From: Clostridiales bacterium
GTDB taxonomy: Bacteria; Bacillota; Clostridia; Oscillospirales; Oscillospiraceae
NCBI GenBank assembly: GCA_012516225.1
Contig: JAAYWX010000200.1
Location: 1-10,749 of the forward strand
Reading direction: 5' to 3'
Length of the DNA stretch: 10,749 nucleotides
In this document: piece after piece, positions 1 to 6,714 of the stretch
How the letters are laid out: each line of letters opens with the position of its first letter
How positions within the stretch are numbered: position 1 is the stretch's first letter
Position numbers and translations under genes: made by a program
The notes under the pieces: model-generated
Database searches by the model: none
Told to the model about the DNA's origin: nothing
What the model saw: the letters and a program-made list of their open reading frames with translations, nothing else

Positions 1-788
1 CTGAAACAGTGCTTGCCGACAAAAACCTTGTAATGAAAAAGCGCCTTGTCAGCACCGTGCACTACTATTTCATGAACACAAACAAGGGCAAGCTGTTCAG
101 CGATGCAAATATGAGAAAAGCGCTGAGTCTGTGCATAGACCGCGAATCTGTGGTAAAAAATCTTCTCCTCGGCTACGGTGAGCCGGCAAAAAGCGTTGTA
201 AGCTCCGCCAATACCGACTGGATAACGGACTGCGGATACACTTTCGACCCCGCCAAAGCTAAGGAGCTTAAAGAAAACGCCGTCGGAACAAGTGAAGTTT
301 CCTGCGTGATATTGCTGAACTCCGCTCTCCTCGGACGCTGGCCTTATCAAGACGTTGCAGCTATGGTTCAGGCCCAGCTCAAAGAAATCGGGGTAAACGC
401 CCAGATTGAAGCCGTGGATGCCGCAGCCTGGAGCGAAAGACTTAAAAACGGGGATTATGACATAGCCCCGCAGCCGTTTACTGTATCGGCGGGAGAACCC
501 AACTAGTTCTTTACACGCAATCTTGAAAGCACAGGTTCAAATAACAAATCCCGCAGCTATGGGATAAACGATGCCTCCCTTGATGAACTTATAGAAAAAG
601 TGGCCGTCGAGCCTAACAAAGCGGAACGGCAAAAGTATTACTCCGAAATACAAAAACTCGTCAAAGAGAATGAATATGTCATTCCTCTTTGGTACGATGT
701 AACAATATATGCAATGAACAAGAGTGTGCAGAATTTCAATCTGGATGTAACTTTCTGCCCAGATTTGTACGAAGTAGACATTGCATAA
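1..788 (+). pseudogene. ABC transporter family-5 solute-binding protein, C-terminal part, interrupted by a TAG codon
   Basis: This is an extracytoplasmic substrate-binding protein of the peptide/nickel type (SBP family 5), which would capture a peptide or metal complex and deliver it to a membrane permease. The frame is open from the left edge (base 3), so the N-terminus and signal peptide lie outside. It gives 167 residues up to TAG at 504-506, then 93 more in the same frame up to TAA at 786-788. Typical family segments are visible on both sides of the stop: YYFMNTNKG, FSDANMRKALSLCIDRE, FDPAKAKELL-like FDPAKAKELK, and after the stop FFTRNLESTGSNN and ENEYVIPLWYDVTIYAMNK. The stop falls after the SAGEPN segment, inside a conserved region, so one base change (for example CAG or AAG to TAG) explains it. 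TAG ends several intact genes here, so normal decoding is unlikely. Substrate is not determined; peptide and nickel are both possible. Confidence 0.8.
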
Positions 789-801
789 GAGGAGCAAAGC
801 T

Positions 802-1674
802 GTGAAATTTGAGCAATATGCAGATTTTGCACGCACGCAATGGAATCTTGCCATGAGCGGCAGCGAACATTTCAGTCTTGACAAATGCACTGATCGCGAA
901 AAAGTTTCTTTTTGGGACGAAAAATCGTCATCCTATGACCTCGGTATAGGAGCGGATTTCCGGCGGGTAAATGCCGCAATGGAAAGGCTTGAAAAATTCG
1001 GTGCTTTCGGTCCGAATGCAATTGCCCTCGACATAGGAAGCGGAACTGGCGCATACGCTCTGGCTCTTTCCGCAAAGTGCGGAACTGTATATGCCCTTGA
1101 CAGTTCACCAGGTATGCAGAAGGTACTTGCAGAAAAAGCGGCGGCACGCCGGATTAAAAACATCATCCCGGTTCTTGCGGATTGGCAGACTGTCCGAAAA
1201 GGCGAACTTCCCGGTGCTTTTGATATTGTTCTGTCTTCACTGAATACAGGGATAAGCGACTATGACTCCCTTGTCAAGATGAATACTTTGTCACGTAATG
1301 TCTGCTGCTACATCGCGCCCAGCGGAACATCCTTCCATTCTTCACGAGCCGACTTTCAAAAAATAATTTTTGGAAGAGAGCTTCATATAGCTGGCGGGAA
1401 CGATATAATCCATGCCTTTAATATAATCTATGGACTTGGCATGCGCCCCGAGCTTACTTATGCACCCTGCGAGTGGTCGCTTGCACAGTCACCGGAAGAT
1501 GCGCTTTATGCAGTATGCCGCGATTTCAGCCGTTACACCGAAATCAGCTCCGATCTACGGGCTGAGCTGAAGGCCTACATATTGTCGCACCTGAATGAAG
1601 AAGGGCTGTTTGTTCAGCGTCAGACAAGCACTGTCGGAATAATGGTGTGGAGTCCGAAAAGCTGTGCGTTGTAG
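802..1674 (+). CDS. Class I SAM-dependent methyltransferase
   Basis: A 290-residue cytosolic protein that should transfer a methyl group from S-adenosylmethionine to an unknown acceptor. Motif I is clear: ALDIGSGTGAYAL at about residues 75-87, with an acidic residue ending the next strand (YALDSS, Asp100) and motif IV-like FDIVLSSLN at 140-148. The first 70 residues form a family-specific helical cap, and the C-terminal 120 residues have no motif I recognise. The start is taken as GTG at 802, because AGGAG at 790-794 lies 7 nt upstream; the frame opens further upstream at a TTG but without a ribosome site. The gene follows the broken solute-binding protein by 13 nt and was probably co-transcribed with it. 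That pairing suggests a role linked to the imported ligand (for example a metal complex or small molecule), but this is inference. It ends with TAG just before a strong terminator hairpin. Confidence 0.85.
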   Translation: MKFEQYADFARTQWNLAMSGSEHFSLDKCTDREKVSFWDEKSSSYDLGIGADFRRVNAAMERLEKFGAFGPNAIALDIGSGTGAYALALSAKCGTVYALDSSPGMQKVLAEKAAARRIKNIIPVLADWQTVRKGELPGAFDIVLSSLNTGISDYDSLVKMNTLSRNVCCYIAPSGTSFHSSRADFQKIIFGRELHIAGGNDIIHAFNIIYGLGMRPELTYAPCEWSLAQSPEDALYAVCRDFSRYTEISSDLRAELKAYILSHLNEEGLFVQRQTSTVGIMVWSPKSCAL

Positions 1675-1702
1675 GCTTTTTGTCCTTTGCCTAAAGCAAA
1701 TC

Positions 1703-1750
1703 ATAAAAAGAAGCTGCCGGTTCGGTTTCGAGCCGGCAGCTTCTTTTTAT
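1703..1750. terminator. Bidirectional intrinsic terminator between convergent operons
   Basis: A near-perfect stem pairs 1703-1724 with 1729-1750 around a GTTT loop; the only imperfection is one T-G pair. The outer stem is A-rich on the left arm and T-rich on the right arm (AAAAAGAAG / CTTCTTTTT), so each strand reads a GC-rich hairpin followed by a U-tract. It lies 28 bases after the methyltransferase stop and 17 bases after the panD stop, and so serves both converging transcripts. Confidence 0.93.
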
Positions 1751-1767
1751 TTTGATATCCTGTAAGC

Positions 1768-2163
1768 CTATACGGAAGTTTTTTCGGTTTCTCCGTACTT
1801 TTCATCATTTGCCACACGCTTTATGCGGTTGCTGTCATCTACAAAAACCACCTTAGGTTTACTTGCCACCGCCTCTTCCGGAGTCATAAATGCATAAGCC
1901 ATTATAATTATTTTGTCGTTAACCGCAACGCAGCGTGCCGCCGCCCCGTTAAGGCATATCATGCCCGTACCCCGTTCCCCGGAAATTGTATAAGTTTCAA
2001 AACGATTTCCGTTATTTATATCCACAACCTGAACTTTTTCATATTCAAGAATACCTGCGGCATCCAGCAAATCCTTGTCAACAGTAATGCTTCCGACATA
2101 GTCAAGCTCCGCCTGCCTCACCGTCGCGCGGTGAATTTTTCCTTTAAGCATCTGCACCTGCAT
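1768..2163 (-). CDS. panD: Aspartate 1-decarboxylase (pyruvoyl enzyme precursor)
   Basis: Makes beta-alanine from L-aspartate for pantothenate synthesis. The 131-residue proenzyme shows the whole active site: [11 protein letters not shown] at 5-15 (Lys9), the self-cleavage site Gly24-Ser25 in YVGSITVD, Arg54, and Tyr58 in the NGNRFETY segment, then the [19 protein letters not shown] region. The numbering matches that of the well-studied E. coli enzyme at Lys9, Gly24-Ser25, Arg54 and Tyr58. Ser25 should become the pyruvoyl group. Start is ATG at 2163, with GGAGG 8 nt upstream; the internal Met5 has no suitable ribosome site. It is the last gene of the pan operon, 14 nt after panC, and stops with TAG just before the shared terminator. 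Length is normal for the family. Confidence 0.97.
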   Translation of the reverse strand: MQVQMLKGKIHRATVRQAELDYVGSITVDKDLLDAAGILEYEKVQVVDINNGNRFETYTISGERGTGMICLNGAAARCVAVNDKIIIMAYAFMTPEEAVASKPKVVFVDDSNRIKRVANDEKYGETEKTSV

Positions 2164-2177
2164 TTCGATTCCCTCCC

Positions 2178-3017
2178 CTATTTGACCGTAAAATTGTCGA
2201 TAAGACGGGTTTTGCCTATGTAAACCGCCGCGGCTATCAGTGTCTGCGGACCTATTATTTCCAAGTCTTTCATTGTAAGTCCGTCTACCGCTTTAACATA
2301 GTCTATATGCGCCAAAGGTTCGCTTTCAATTATCCTCTTTATTGCCGAAATGACCTCCGCGGAGTTCTTCGTTCCCTCCTTAACCATATTCTCCGCATAT
2401 TTCAGCGCTCTGCTTAAAACAAGGGCCGCTTTACGTTCTTCATCGTTCAGATAGGAATTTCTCGAACTTTTGGCAAGTCCGTCCGGCTCTCTGACTATCG
2501 GACAAGCTACTATCTCTATATCCATGCTCAGATCCTGCACCATTTGCCTTATCACCGCAAGCTGCTGTGCATCCTTTTCGCCGAAATACGCCCTGTCGGG
2601 GTTTATTATATTGAACAGCTTTGCCACAACGGTACAAACGCCCCTGAAATGTCCGGGACGGCTTGCACCGCATAGATTCTGCGTCAGTCCGGTCATATCC
2701 ACAAAAGTGCAAAAATCCGGCATATACATTTCGGACACATCCGGATGAAATACAAGGTCCGCCCCGTACGTTTCGCAGAAAAGACAATCTTTCTCAAAAT
2801 CCCGAGGATATCTCCCGAAATCTTCGTTTTCCCCGAATTGCAGCGGATTTACAAAAATACTTACAACCACTTTGTCGTTTTCCCGAGCTTTTTTAATCAA
2901 GCTTCCATGCCCTTCATGAAGGAAACCCATGGTAGGCACAAACCCTACAGTATCGCCTTCTTTCTTCCATTGCTTTACTATGCTTCTTGCCTCCGAAATT
3001 CCGAAAACGGTTTTCAT
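2178..3017 (-). CDS. panC: Pantothenate synthetase (pantoate--beta-alanine ligase)
   Basis: Catalyses the ATP-dependent condensation of pantoate with beta-alanine to pantothenate, through a pantoyl-adenylate. The 279-residue protein has the nucleotidyltransferase HxGH signature as HEGH at 34-37 in [16 protein letters not shown], the pantoate-binding VNPLQFG at 57-62, FGEKDAQQ at 145-152, and the KMSKS-like loop in DGLAKSSRN at 179-187 (many homologues have Met where this one has Lys). Start is ATG at 3017, because AAGGAG sits 6 nt upstream; the frame runs 7 codons further to a TTG at 3038 that overlaps the panB stop and has poorer support. The gap to panB is 17 nt. The stop is TAG. Confidence 0.97.
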   Translation of the reverse strand: MKTVFGISEARSIVKQWKKEGDTVGFVPTMGFLHEGHGSLIKKARENDKVVVSIFVNPLQFGENEDFGRYPRDFEKDCLFCETYGADLVFHPDVSEMYMPDFCTFVDMTGLTQNLCGASRPGHFRGVCTVVAKLFNIINPDRAYFGEKDAQQLAVIRQMVQDLSMDIEIVACPIVREPDGLAKSSRNSYLNDEERKAALVLSRALKYAENMVKEGTKNSAEVISAIKRIIESEPLAHIDYVKAVDGLTMKDLEIIGPQTLIAAAVYIGKTRLIDNFTVK

Positions 3018-3034
3018 ATGCTTCTCCTTATCCG

Positions 3035-3862
3035 TCAATTAAGTTTGCCGATTACATCTCCCGCCATTTCAAACCAGTGCTCTGGAGCCGGAAAAGTCCC
3101 GTTTTTAACCTCCGATATGTAGGCGGCAAAAGCTTCTTTCATACTCTGGCCTATGTCCGCAAAGTGCTTGACGAACTTAGGCTTAAAGTCAGAAAACAAT
3201 TTAAGCATGTCCTGATAGACCAATACTTGTCCGTCACAGCCTGCCCCCGCTCCTATTCCTATGGTGGGTATTCTCAGCTTGCCTGAAATAAACTCGGCAA
3301 GCTCGGCCGGAACGCATTCCAAAACGACACAGAAGGCCCCAGCCTCCTCAACCGCTTTTGCATCGTCATAGAGTCTCTGGGCATCCCGGAGGCTTTTCCC
3401 CTGAACCTTAAATCCGCCGAAAGCGTTTACGGACTGAGGTGTAAGACCGATATGCGCCGCCACCGGAATGGATGAATCGACAATTGCTTTTATCTGAGGA
3501 ACTACGGAAACTCCGCCTTCAAGCTTTACAGCCTGCGCTCCACCTTCCTTAATAAGCCTTCCTGCGTTGCATACCGCATCATATACGGACGTCTGATATG
3601 ACATAAAAGGCATATCCGCAATGACAAGTGCGTTTTCCGCCCCGCGTGAAACAGCCCTTGTATGGTGTATCATGTCTTCCATTGTAACAGAAAGCGTATC
3701 CTTATAACCAAGCATAACCATCCCCAGCGAATCACCGACCAATATGCAGTTTACCCCGGAGCTGTCTATCAGTTTTGCCATGGAGTAGTCGTATGCGGTA
3801 AGCATGGTTATCTTGTCATGCTCTTCTTTCTGCTTCTGTATTGTAAGCACTGTATTTTTCAT
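3035..3862 (-). CDS. panB: 3-methyl-2-oxobutanoate hydroxymethyltransferase (ketopantoate synthase)
   Basis: First committed step of pantoate synthesis: adds a hydroxymethyl group from 5,10-methylenetetrahydrofolate to alpha-ketoisovalerate to give ketopantoate. The 275-residue TIM-barrel protein begins with the expected [17 protein letters not shown] segment. Predicted metal ligands are Asp44 (VGDSLGMV), Asp83 (IADMPF) and Glu115 (VKLEGG); the predicted catalytic base is Glu182 (LECVPAELA). The [20 protein letters not shown] stretch and [17 protein letters not shown] are also characteristic. Its ATG overlaps the TGA of the upstream reductase gene (ATGA), and GGAGGAG lies just upstream inside that gene, so translation is probably coupled. 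Length is normal. Confidence 0.97.
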   Translation of the reverse strand: MKNTVLTIQKQKEEHDKITMLTAYDYSMAKLIDSSGVNCILVGDSLGMVMLGYKDTLSVTMEDMIHHTRAVSRGAENALVIADMPFMSYQTSVYDAVCNAGRLIKEGGAQAVKLEGGVSVVPQIKAIVDSSIPVAAHIGLTPQSVNAFGGFKVQGKSLRDAQRLYDDAKAVEEAGAFCVVLECVPAELAEFISGKLRIPTIGIGAGAGCDGQVLVYQDMLKLFSDFKPKFVKHFADIGQSMKEAFAAYISEVKNGTFPAPEHWFEMAGDVIGKLN

Positions 3863-4701
3863 TTCAGCAGCTCCTCCATTTCATCATAATTTCTGTCCGG
3901 ATGCTTTGTTTTCGCAATATCAACAAGCACCGAGGACAGTTCGCGGTAAACCGCTTTTCTTTTGCCGCCGAGGCAGTCCAAATGCCGGCTGACTGTTCGG
4001 ACATCGTTGCGTTCGACAGGACCGGTCAGCGCCTGCACTGTCCCCGCGTCCCTTATGTTTGAAAGATTTCCTGATATCAGCGGAAGAAGCGCTCCTATGG
4101 CTTCCTGCCGGGAGAAGCCGCATTCGCACAAGATTTCAGCCGATGCATGTATAAGCGCAGTAACGAAGTTGCTTGCCATAACCGCTGACGCATGATATTT
4201 TGCTTTATCTTTCCCGTCAATTATCCGGACAATATTGCCCGTCTTTGATACAAGGGAAACAAGGACATCGATTTTTTGCGGATTGCCCTCAACGGTAAAA
4301 ACGGCTTCGGAAAGCCGTTTATAGGATTCCGTTTTGCTGTAAAACGCAAAAATCGGATGAAGAGAAAAGCCGTAAACCGAAAGCTCCTCCGCATCCGAAA
4401 ATATATCCGACGACAGCGCGCCGCTGCAATGACATATTATTTTATTTTTTACGCAAGGCAACATTTTAATAGAATTCCAGACCGGCAGAATTTCTCCGTC
4501 AGGAACCGTCAGAAATAAAACGTCATTATCGCTTAGAATTTCACCCAAGCTATCGTACTGCCTTGAGCTTGTAAAGTCTGCCGCCTTGCGGGCGGAAACC
4601 GGGTTTCTGCTGAAATACCCGCCTATATCCGCTCCGTGGAGACCGAAGTATTTTCCAAGGGAAAAACCGACCTTACCCGCGCCAACAAAACCGATTTTCA
4701 T
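3859..4701 (-). CDS. panG: Rossmann-fold/DUF2520 reductase, likely PanG-type ketopantoate reductase
   Basis: A 280-residue NAD(P)-dependent dehydrogenase-like protein, probably reducing ketopantoate to pantoate, the step between PanB and PanC. It opens with a dinucleotide-binding motif, [16 protein letters not shown] (Gly7, Gly9, Gly12), and then has VPDGEI at 67-72, HCSGALSSD at 91-99 and LHPIFAF at 114-120. The DUF2520 C-terminal helical domain follows, with [15 protein letters not shown] at 166-180, NLSNIRDAG at 212-220 and [10 protein letters not shown] at 224-233. Start is ATG at 4701 with GGAGG 8 nt upstream; a GTG at 4710 would destroy that site. It is the first operon gene and overlaps panB by ATGA. 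The operon has no classical panE. A DUF2520-like reductase named PanG is known from Francisella, with clostridial relatives; that identity here rests on operon position and family resemblance. Confidence is high for the fold and about 0.75 for the function. Confidence 0.85.
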   Translation of the reverse strand: MKIGFVGAGKVGFSLGKYFGLHGADIGGYFSRNPVSARKAADFTSSRQYDSLGEILSDNDVLFLTVPDGEILPVWNSIKMLPCVKNKIICHCSGALSSDIFSDAEELSVYGFSLHPIFAFYSKTESYKRLSEAVFTVEGNPQKIDVLVSLVSKTGNIVRIIDGKDKAKYHASAVMASNFVTALIHASAEILCECGFSRQEAIGALLPLISGNLSNIRDAGTVQALTGPVERNDVRTVSRHLDCLGGKRKAVYRELSSVLVDIAKTKHPDRNYDEMEELLK

Positions 4702-5006
4702 AGCAACCACCTCCGTTCGAAAACAGAAGCGATAATGAGTCTCATTTTTCTGAAAAATATGAGCTGCGATGCTTTAAATAAATCGTTATGCCTGCTGTCA
4801 TTTCGGTATAGTTTCTGATGCAGAATACCATCCGCTATTTACGATAACACAGCACCTGTTCAAAATCAAGGAAAGAATGTCCCCAATTTTAACTTTATAA
4901 GGTACCTTTATTTACCCTCAAATTTTTGCCTTGATCTTCCCTGTCTTAATTTTTTGCCGCCGCACATAGATTTTTATAAAGACAAATTTTGTACGAACGG
5001 AGGCTG
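4702..5006. other. Divergent intergenic region upstream of the pan operon and a small plus-strand ORF
   Basis: About 300 AT-rich bases without a gene that I can support. It must hold the pan promoter (minus strand) and any promoter of the small ORF at 5007 (plus strand). No sigma-A promoter is convincing. Weak candidates are TTGATT/TATCGT with a 17-nt spacer near 4841-4869 on the minus strand, and TTGCCG (4954-4959) with TATAAA (4975-4980) on the plus strand, where the spacer is only 15 nt. Small dyads are visible: AATGAG-T-CTCATT at 4734-4746, GGTAT...ATACC at 4805-4829 with an inner TCTG/CAGA pair, and AAGGTACCTT at 4899-4908. No riboswitch class was recognised. Confidence 0.5.
4731..4750. 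promoter_or_regulatory. Inverted repeat close to the panG start, possible operator
   Basis: AATGAG and CTCATT (4734-4739 and 4741-4746) form a perfect 6-bp dyad around one base, about 33 bases before the panG start codon. The left side reads GATAATGA, a half-site resembling Fur-type boxes, but the right half (TCATTTTTC) fits only partly. The position, between any pan promoter and the ribosome site, would suit a repressor or an early-transcript hairpin. The evidence is the symmetry alone. Confidence 0.25.
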
Positions 5007-5198
5007 ATGCCCATTAAAATTACGGTGCATTATCCGGAATCGATCGAAGATAGACAGGAACTTGAACGGCGTGCCGCGGATGTGCAAGCTCACGCGATAT
5101 TGGCTTTTGTTCAGCGTCTCCCATGTCCTAAGGAGCAAAAAATTGAGCTGATAAAAAACGTCCAAAATCATATCAAAAAACAGGCGGCCGGGAACTGA
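5007..5198 (+). CDS. Small uncharacterised protein (63 aa), possibly a mobile-element-associated family
   Basis: A 63-residue soluble, charged, probably all-helical protein after a short N-terminal strand: MPIKITVHYPES, a Glu/Arg-rich stretch, then AFVQRLPCPKEQKIELIKN. I cannot assign a function. The combination of VHYP near the start and LPCPKEQK near the end resembles, from memory, a short orphan family found near conjugative elements of gut Firmicutes; this could not be checked. Start is ATG at 5007 with GGAGG at 4999-5003; the 3-nt spacer is short, so translation may be inefficient, and a TTG at 4989 is in frame but lacks a ribosome site. It converges on the truncated sigK. Its TGA stop (5196-5198) lies in the loop of a hairpin that probably ends the opposite transcript. 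Confidence 0.6.
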   Translation: MPIKITVHYPESIEDRQELERRAADVQAHAILAFVQRLPCPKEQKIELIKNVQNHIKKQAAGN

Positions 5199-5212
5199 TT
5201 CCCGCCCGCCTG
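5181..5212. terminator. Hairpin terminator shared by the small ORF and the truncated sigK
   Basis: A 14-bp stem pairs 5181-5194 with 5199-5212 (CAGGCGG...CCGCCTG, one mismatch) around the loop CTGA, which contains the stop codon of the small plus-strand ORF. On the minus strand the stem is followed by TTTTTTGATA, a good U-tract, so it mainly fits the end of the sigK-side transcript. On the plus strand the following CAATATTT is a weak tract. Confidence 0.7.
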
Positions 5213-5282
5213 CAATATTTCAAAGCAATGTACCGCACAAAATTGAAGCTGTGTCTTGTTCGCGGAGTATTTTTATACGCCG

Positions 5283-5630
5283 TTATGAGAGGATAGCATT
5301 TTCAATACATCTGCTTGCGTATGTGGCAAGCCTTACCCCTTTGTCCGGTCTGTATGACGTTATGCCTTTTATCAATCCTATGGTGCCTATCGAAATGAGA
5401 TCGTCAATGTCTGCGCTTTGGGTATAGTATTTTTTTACTATATGGGCAACCAGCCTTAAATTGTGCTCTATAAGAACATTGCGTGCTTCCAAATCGCCAT
5501 TTGCCCAAAGCTCAAGGTATTTCTTTTCATCGCGGGCACTGAGCGGCTTTGGAAACGAACCTGAGTTTTTACCCAGACGCAGCATGAGAAATGCACTGCT
5601 GACCAATAACATAAATGCACTTGAAAGCAT
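5283..5630 (-). pseudogene. sigK: Sporulation sigma factor K, N-terminal half only (truncated pro-sigma-K)
   Basis: Sigma-K directs late mother-cell transcription during sporulation. This 115-residue ORF matches its N-terminal half. A hydrophobic pro-sequence ([17 protein letters not shown], removed by SpoIVFB in Bacillus) comes first, then [31 protein letters not shown] (typical of sigma-K rather than sigma-E), [15 protein letters not shown] and [11 protein letters not shown]. Consensus continues ENEIL and then about 125 residues with the rest of region 2.4 and regions 3 and 4. Here the frame reads EN-AILS and stops with TAA. Alone it could not bind -35 DNA. The change falls at the Asn-Glu codons, where the B. 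subtilis skin element splits sigK (AATGA; here AATGC). Start ATG 5630 has GGGAGGG 8 nt upstream. It may be a half-gene rejoined by excision, or a dead remnant. No 3' half was found in the other frames of the neighbouring region. Confidence 0.88.
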
Positions 5631-5660
5631 TTTACCGCCCTCCCGATGAGCTTATTTGTA

Positions 5661-5685
5661 TATTTTATGTTTGCTCTGCAAGTCC
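5661..5685 (-). promoter_or_regulatory. Possible sigma-K/sigma-E type promoter of sigK
   Basis: On the minus strand CATAAAATA (5661-5669) fits the sigma-K -10 pattern CATAnnnTA exactly and also resembles the sigma-E pattern CATAcaaT. It lies about 30 bases before the sigK start codon. A GGAC at 5682-5685 could contribute to the -35 element, but its spacing is short, so the -35 part is unconvincing. Mother-cell control would be expected for this gene. Confidence 0.4.
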
Positions 5686-5724
5686 AAATTCTGCATATCA
5701 TCGGCAAAATTGTCCATAAATCAC

Positions 5725-5753
5725 AAAAAAGAAGCCGAATCTTCAACGGCTTC
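5725..5753 (-). terminator. Intrinsic terminator downstream of the YihY-family gene
   Basis: Read on the minus strand, GAAGCCG (5753-5747) pairs perfectly with CGGCTTC (5737-5731) around a 9-nt loop and is followed at once by TTTTTT. It begins 10 bases after the stop of the YihY-family gene and separates that transcript from the truncated sigK, which therefore needs its own promoter. Confidence 0.88.
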
Positions 5754-5763
5754 ATCCTAATGT

Positions 5764-6627
5764 TTATTTTTCATATTTTCGTGTGCCTGTAGTGTCCTGC
5801 CCGCCGGGCTTATGCCGACGCAGAACCACATTCAGTGCGTTTCCCATTATCAATATCTGCCCGCACACATACATCCATAGCATAAATATGATTATAGAAG
5901 CAAGGGAGCCATATATCAAAGGGTATCTTGAAGACATGCTTATAAACCACGAAAAAAGCACGCTGACAAGCACAAGAACAACTGCGGCGGTTATAGCACC
6001 CGGGAAAAATGTTCCCCGTATATAAGATGGTGCCGTAATTCGGTATATCCCATATATAATCAAAATGAAAATAACAAGCATGAGGGGAAAGCGCAACCAA
6101 TTCCAAAACGCAAGCTCTGCAACCGCCGGAAAAACACTTGCAACATAGCTTAAAAGCCAGTTTCCGGTAACCATAACCACTGCTGCAAAATAGCACGCTG
6201 CGAGAAAAATCAGCGAAAACGCAAAACTAAAAATAAGCGTAAAAATTCCCCTAAAGCGTGAAACGCCCTGAATTTCACCCATAATGCTGTGTATAGAACG
6301 GAAAGAAGCAGCCGACGTTGTCGCCGTACCCAAAATTCCTGCCGTCAGCAATGCTTTGTTATTATGAGCAGATACATATTCAAGATATTCTGTAATGGCC
6401 TTAAGAGATTCCTGCGGTACAAGATTTTTAAATTCATCAAGCATAACAGTTAAGTTCGGCAGGAACTTGAGCAGCATAGCATGCAGACAGATAAGCATAG
6501 GAAAAAAAGAGAGTGTTAAAAAATAGGACAATTCCGCAGCGGAACGCGAAACATGATTCTTCAGATATATTTCAATCAGTTCTTTAGAGCATTCCCAAAA
6601 AAGTCCTTTTTCCCGAGTCCTTCTCAA
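5764..6627 (-). CDS. YihY/BrkB family inner membrane protein
   Basis: A 287-residue integral membrane protein of the YihY/virulence factor BrkB family, long mislabelled ribonuclease BN; its molecular role is not established, with transport the usual suggestion. About six hydrophobic segments are visible, at roughly residues 35-56, 92-108, 128-155, 179-197, 209-231 and 241-268. Family signs include SRSAAELSYFLTLSFFPML near the N-terminus and the C-terminal YGSLASIIIFMLWMYVCGQ followed by LIMGNALN; the tail is polar. The start is taken as TTG at 6627, because GGAGG lies 7 nt upstream. An in-frame ATG at 6666 would add 13 residues but is buried in the arm of a stem-loop with a poor ribosome site. 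It follows ftsZ by about 90 bases and ends in its own terminator. Its place just after ftsZ is unusual. Confidence 0.88.
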   Translation of the reverse strand: MRRTREKGLFWECSKELIEIYLKNHVSRSAAELSYFLTLSFFPMLICLHAMLLKFLPNLTVMLDEFKNLVPQESLKAITEYLEYVSAHNNKALLTAGILGTATTSAASFRSIHSIMGEIQGVSRFRGIFTLIFSFAFSLIFLAACYFAAVVMVTGNWLLSYVASVFPAVAELAFWNWLRFPLMLVIFILIIYGIYRITAPSYIRGTFFPGAITAAVVLVLVSVLFSWFISMSSRYPLIYGSLASIIIFMLWMYVCGQILIMGNALNVVLRRHKPGGQDTTGTRKYEK

Positions 6628-6661
6628 AAAGCACCCTCCATTCAACCTATATCCATATGAA

Positions 6662-6699
6662 CACATTTCCCCCCGCCACCAGAGGCGGAGGGAAATGTG
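6662..6699. other. Long stem-loop between ftsZ and the YihY-family gene
   Basis: A 16-bp stem with one mismatch pairs 6662-6677 (CACATTTCCCCCCGCC) with 6684-6699 around a 6-nt loop. It lies 15 bases after the ftsZ stop. Read on the minus strand no U-tract follows (TTCATATGG), so it is not a classical intrinsic terminator; it may be a weak terminator, or an mRNA 3'-end stabiliser or processing element that sets ftsZ apart from the downstream gene. It also encloses the alternative ATG of the next ORF. Confidence 0.65.
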
Positions 6700-6714
6700 C
6701 GGATCGTCCGAATT

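Noticed and set aside
504..506. Amber recoding (TAG read as an amino acid) in this genome
   Set aside because: TAG is the natural stop of the methyltransferase, panD, panC and murG in this window, each at the expected family length, so a global reassignment is not plausible.
537..890. Minus-strand ORF of 117 codons across the binding protein and methyltransferase
   Set aside because: The plus-strand frame is clearly homologous to family-5 binding proteins; the minus ORF has no motif.
2745..3122. Plus-strand ORF antisense to panC and panB
   Set aside because: It overlaps two enzymes with complete active-site motifs and has no family resemblance or ribosome site.
4731..4750. The minus-strand sequence GAAAAATGAGACTCAT looked like the missing sigK att/3' junction (codons for ENEILM)
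   Set aside because: The frame that follows does not encode sigma-K region 2.4 or beyond and runs into the panG start; the similarity is short and AT-rich.
4702..5006. Riboswitch or tRNA-type leader upstream of the pan operon
   Set aside because: Only short unrelated dyads are present; no conserved riboswitch core or T-box sequence was recognised.
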